In this document: piece after piece, positions 61,267 to 64,000 of the stretch | How positions within the stretch are numbered: position 1 is the stretch's first letter | Layout: the number at the start of each line of letters is the position of its first letter | DNA from: Pedobacter frigiditerrae | Lineage (GTDB): Bacteria; Bacteroidota; Bacteroidia; Sphingobacteriales; Sphingobacteriaceae | Direction: 5' to 3' | Assembly (NCBI RefSeq): GCF_032678705.1 | Contig: NZ_JAVTSS010000002.1 | Location: 1,364,001-1,428,000 of the forward strand | Length of the DNA: 64,000 bases | Translations under genes and position numbers: made by a program | Notes under the pieces: generated by a model | Told to the model about the DNA's origin: nothing | Seen by the model: the letters and a program-made list of their open reading frames with translations, nothing else | Database searches by the model: none

Positions 61267-61725
61267 TTAATGGTTGTCTTTATCCTTCGTGTCCATTAAA
61301 ATGGTAACTGGTCCATCATTTAATAAACTGATTTTCATATCTGCCCCAAAAATGCCACACTGGATTTCCTTATTTAACAAAGTTGATAACTGTTTAATCA
61401 TTTGTTCATACATCGGGATAGCTTTATCAGGCCTTGCTGCCCTTGTAAAACCTGGTCTATTCCCTTTTTTGGTAGCGGCAAACAAAGTAAACTGACTAAT
61501 CAATAAGATATTTCCATTGATGTCTGCAAGCGATTTATTCATCAAGTCATTTTCATCCCCAAAAACTCGCATATTGGCAATCTTTTGAGCCAACCATTCC
61601 AAATCTTCTCGGGTATCTGCATCTTCAACACCTAATAAGACCAAAAAACCATTTTCAATTTCTCCAGTAATCTGGCCATCTACTTTGCAACTGGCTTGTG
61701 TAACTCTTTGTAAAACTGCTCTCAT
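61267..61725 (-). CDS. dtd: D-aminoacyl-tRNA deacylase
   Basis: Dtd (152 residues) removes D-amino acids from mischarged tRNA. The start MRAVLQRVTQASCKVDG, the active-site SQFTLFAATKKGNRPGF and the C-terminal cross-subunit motif NDGPVTILMDT are all present. The length is standard. It is followed by the MazG-like gene. Confidence 0.97.
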   Translation of the reverse strand: MRAVLQRVTQASCKVDGQITGEIENGFLVLLGVEDADTREDLEWLAQKIANMRVFGDENDLMNKSLADINGNILLISQFTLFAATKKGNRPGFTRAARPDKAIPMYEQMIKQLSTLLNKEIQCGIFGADMKISLLNDGPVTILMDTKDKDNH

Positions 61726-61789
61726 CTTTTATTAAAAATACCTACTAATACGTATAGCTTCTCATCTTTTTAAATATTAGTTTTAGCTA

Positions 61790-62803
61790 ATGAGATACAA
61801 GTATATATTGTTTTTTATAATTCTACTAACTGCTTGCCAACAAAAGCGAGAAGTAAGTACGTCTTTTTATTATTGGAAAACGGTTTATAAACAAAACAAA
61901 GTTGAAAACCAATATTTAAACCAGTTTCACAGTAAGAAGTTTTATGTGAGAATAATGGATGTAGATTTAGATATCAATCTAAAAGCTGTTCCAGTTGCAC
62001 CAATAAATTTTACTGATTCAATTCCGAAAAATCTTGAAATTGTTCCTGTGGTTTTCATTGTTAATGAAGTCCTAAAAACACAAAGTGATGCACAAGTAGA
62101 ACAATTAGCCTATAATATTTTGGCTTTTGTAAAATCAAAAGTGCTACAATCTGGGCAAAAGGATTATGAAGAGTTGCAGATAGATTGTGATTGGACGGCA
62201 ACCACCAGAACCAAATATTTCGAATTGCTTAAGAAGCTAAAAACAAATAATAAAACGAGGCTTTTATCCTCAACATTAAGGTTACATCAATTAAAAAATC
62301 AAGAGAAAAGTGGAATTCCGCCAGTTGATAAAGTTTTATTGATGTGTTATAATATGGGTAATCTTCGTCAGTATGGAACGCAAAATTCAATTTTAGATGT
62401 ACCTGAACTTAAAAAATATGCAGGTGAAAATCTTGGTTTTTATCCGATGGATATTGATGTTGCTCTGCCCTTATTTTCTTGGAGCGTAGTTTTTAGAAAC
62501 AAACAATATGCAGGAATTTCAAAAAGAGTTAGCTTATCAGATTTGAAAAAATCAGCGTTGTTTAGCTTGCAAAAAGATGGGTTATATCTTGCCAAAACAG
62601 ATTTACCAGCTTTCGGATTAAGCAGAAATGATGAGGTAAGATATGAAGAAAGTAAGGTAGAAGACCTCAAAAAAACGGCTGAATATTTATCATCTTATTT
62701 ATCAGAAAAACCAATAAATTTAATCTACTACCACCTAGATAAAAATCTACTTAAAAATTATGAAATCACTCAATTGGAAGAAATCGCTAATATTTTGCGT
62801 TAG
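61790..62803 (+). CDS. uncharacterised lipoprotein, possible TIM-barrel type
   Basis: This 337-residue protein has a lipoprotein signal (MRYKYILFFIILLTACQQ; Cys16). Segments such as FYVRIMDVDLD, YEELQIDCDWTATTRTKYFE, LLSSTLRLHQL and VDKVLLMCYNMGNL look like successive strands of a glycosidase-type barrel, with acidic residues after strands. I do not recognise a named family and do not assign activity. The 3' end overlaps the next gene by 44 bases, so the two are translated from one message. Confidence 0.8.
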   Translation: MRYKYILFFIILLTACQQKREVSTSFYYWKTVYKQNKVENQYLNQFHSKKFYVRIMDVDLDINLKAVPVAPINFTDSIPKNLEIVPVVFIVNEVLKTQSDAQVEQLAYNILAFVKSKVLQSGQKDYEELQIDCDWTATTRTKYFELLKKLKTNNKTRLLSSTLRLHQLKNQEKSGIPPVDKVLLMCYNMGNLRQYGTQNSILDVPELKKYAGENLGFYPMDIDVALPLFSWSVVFRNKQYAGISKRVSLSDLKKSALFSLQKDGLYLAKTDLPAFGLSRNDEVRYEESKVEDLKKTAEYLSSYLSEKPINLIYYHLDKNLLKNYEITQLEEIANILR

Positions 62804-64000
62804 TTTTTTTGCCGTTTTTTTTGGCGAATTAGCTGTGAATATTGCTTGCGGACCAGAACAAGACCCATACGATTATTATGTTTCTTACTTCCACAATAAT
62901 GTACAGGGTGACCAATACAAACCTTTTGCTTTTAATGGGCTGTTATTCTTAAATAGTGAAGATGATGTTTGGGCTGAAGAGAATGTAAATAGTGCTGAGT
63001 GGGCAAAATATTTAGGCGTAAAGCTAAAAGATGTTCGTAAGATAATGTACGAGTTAGATAGTGCCTCTGATGTCAGATTAAAAAAGGCATCTTTTAAATG
63101 GACATCCACATTACCAGATAGCTTAAAGAAAAACAATTTTTTAGCCGCTTTAAGTAAAAATAAAGCTGCATTAAACTATTACAGGTTGCTAAAACAATGT
63201 GAACCTATGATTTCGCATATCTATGGTTCTTGGACTCAACCAATAGTTGATAGTGTTTTCTTAATGAAATGTGCTGATAAAAACTTAGCGCTTCTACCTA
63301 ACTTTAAAGATGATTTTCTAAAACTGAGATACGCTTATCAAATTCAAAGAATGTATCGTTATGCAGGCAATAAGCAGCAGAGTAAAATGGTGTATGAGAA
63401 ATACATTGCCAATAATCCTTCAACTAGCGCTGTTAAAGGTTGGGCAATTTCACAATATGCGGGTATAATTAGAGCTGAAGGTAAAGCTGATGAAGCAGCC
63501 TTTTTATTTTCTAAGGTTTTTGCAAGCAATCCAGAAAGACGGATAGTGGCTTATAGAAATTATTTTTGGACAAGTGCTAAAATGGATGATGTATTGAAAT
63601 TTGCTAAAAGTGAGGATGAGAAAGCTAATATTTATGCAATTAATGGGTTTAAGAAGCCAGATTCTGAGATACAGTTAGTTAAAGATGTTTATGAATGTAA
63701 TCCAGCAAACCAATTAGTGGGTGCATTGGTAATTAGAGAAGTGAATAAGCTGGAGCAAAATCTGTTAGAGCGATCTCCTATGGCTTACGATTATTTTTCT
63801 GCCTCTATATATGGGAATTATTTTAATTATGGTAAAAATGCAGATAGTTTGAAAACTGCTAACTTAAAACACCTAAAAGTAGTAAGAGATTTTGCCACTA
63901 GGATAGCTAACGAGAAAAAATATATCGAACCAGATTTTGGTAATATTACCGCTGCTTACTTGTCGTGGATAGAACATAATGATGTTTTAGCTATGAAATA
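62760..64000 (+). CDS. uncharacterised secreted protein (3' partial)
   Basis: The ATG at 62760 opens a frame that continues past the window end (at least 413 codons). The N-terminus MKSLNWKKSLIFCVSFFAVF followed by FGELAVNIACGPEQDPYDYY is a signal or anchor segment with a Cys after a helix. Later parts are helical and repeat-like (YRYAGNKQQSKMVYEKYI, AGIIRAEGKADEAAFLFSKV), suggesting TPR-like repeats. It overlaps the preceding lipoprotein gene by 44 bases in a different frame, implying coupled expression and perhaps a common complex. Function is unknown. Confidence 0.85.
   Translation, partial: MKSLNWKKSLIFCVSFFAVFFGELAVNIACGPEQDPYDYYVSYFHNNVQGDQYKPFAFNGLLFLNSEDDVWAEENVNSAEWAKYLGVKLKDVRKIMYELDSASDVRLKKASFKWTSTLPDSLKKNNFLAALSKNKAALNYYRLLKQCEPMISHIYGSWTQPIVDSVFLMKCADKNLALLPNFKDDFLKLRYAYQIQRMYRYAGNKQQSKMVYEKYIANNPSTSAVKGWAISQYAGIIRAEGKADEAAFLFSKVFASNPERRIVAYRNYFWTSAKMDDVLKFAKSEDEKANIYAINGFKKPDSEIQLVKDVYECNPANQLVGALVIREVNKLEQNLLERSPMAYDYFSASIYGNYFNYGKNADSLKTANLKHLKVVRDFATRIANEKKYIEPDFGNITAAYLSWIEHNDVLAMK

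Overview
The window is an AT-rich bacterial chromosome segment that looks like a Bacteroidota member of the Sphingobacteriaceae, most likely Pedobacter or a close relative (inference from gene content; no search was run). Supporting signs are a SusC/SusD pair, the SprA translocon of the type IX secretion system, a malic enzyme fused to phosphotransacetylase, an E1 alpha/beta fusion, frequent TTG starts, few Shine-Dalgarno sites, and TAnnTTTG-type -7 promoter boxes. No rRNA, tRNA, CRISPR array, transposase or phage gene was seen.

Layout. 1-4.4 kb: end of an EnvC-like protein, two tandem tatA genes, gatA and a LysM lytic transglycosylase. 4.6-10.6 kb (minus strand): a SusC/SusD uptake pair with a secreted endonuclease/exonuclease/phosphatase-fold protein. 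11-22.2 kb: malic enzyme, ruvA, the giant sprA, gcvH, a VanZ-like protein and a tiny lipoprotein. 22.3-29.3 kb: a TonB-receptor-like barrel protein, feoAB, a SprT-like protein and a lipoprotein. 29.5-39.0 kb: an accessory peptide-export cluster. 39.1-50.9 kb (minus strand): E1 dehydrogenase, a LutB-like protein, M28 peptidase, rpiB, tatC, and the yceD-rpmF-plsX-fabH-accB-accC lipid operon with a small membrane protein at its end. 51.4-64 kb: housekeeping genes (sulfurtransferase, pdxA, rsmA, a 2-hydroxyacid dehydrogenase, OsmC, M1 peptidase, greA, HIT, MazG-like, dtd) and two uncharacterised envelope genes, the last cut by the window end.

The most interesting part is 29.5-39.0 kb. Two precursor genes encode an identical 28-residue double-glycine leader joined to unrelated cysteine-containing cores. 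The first core has the spacing C-x6-C-x4-CC-x4-C-x4-C, the inhibitor-cystine-knot (knottin) pattern known from conotoxins and spider toxins. Around them are a membrane protein joining an inactive C39-like domain, a VKOR domain and a thioredoxin domain; two secreted TlpA-like thioredoxins; a peptidase-containing ABC transporter; and an HlyD adaptor. A divergent XRE regulator lies beside two TGTGA-N7-TCACA palindromes whose centres are 20 bp apart. Each precursor gene follows an almost identical ~175-nt leader rich in hairpins. I read this as a system that makes, exports and oxidatively folds disulfide-rich peptides. Their activity (bacteriocin, signal or other) cannot be told from sequence.

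Intergenic DNA carries several families of short palindromic or structured repeats. One palindrome appears in frame inside the C39 protease domain of the exporter and again just after that gene.
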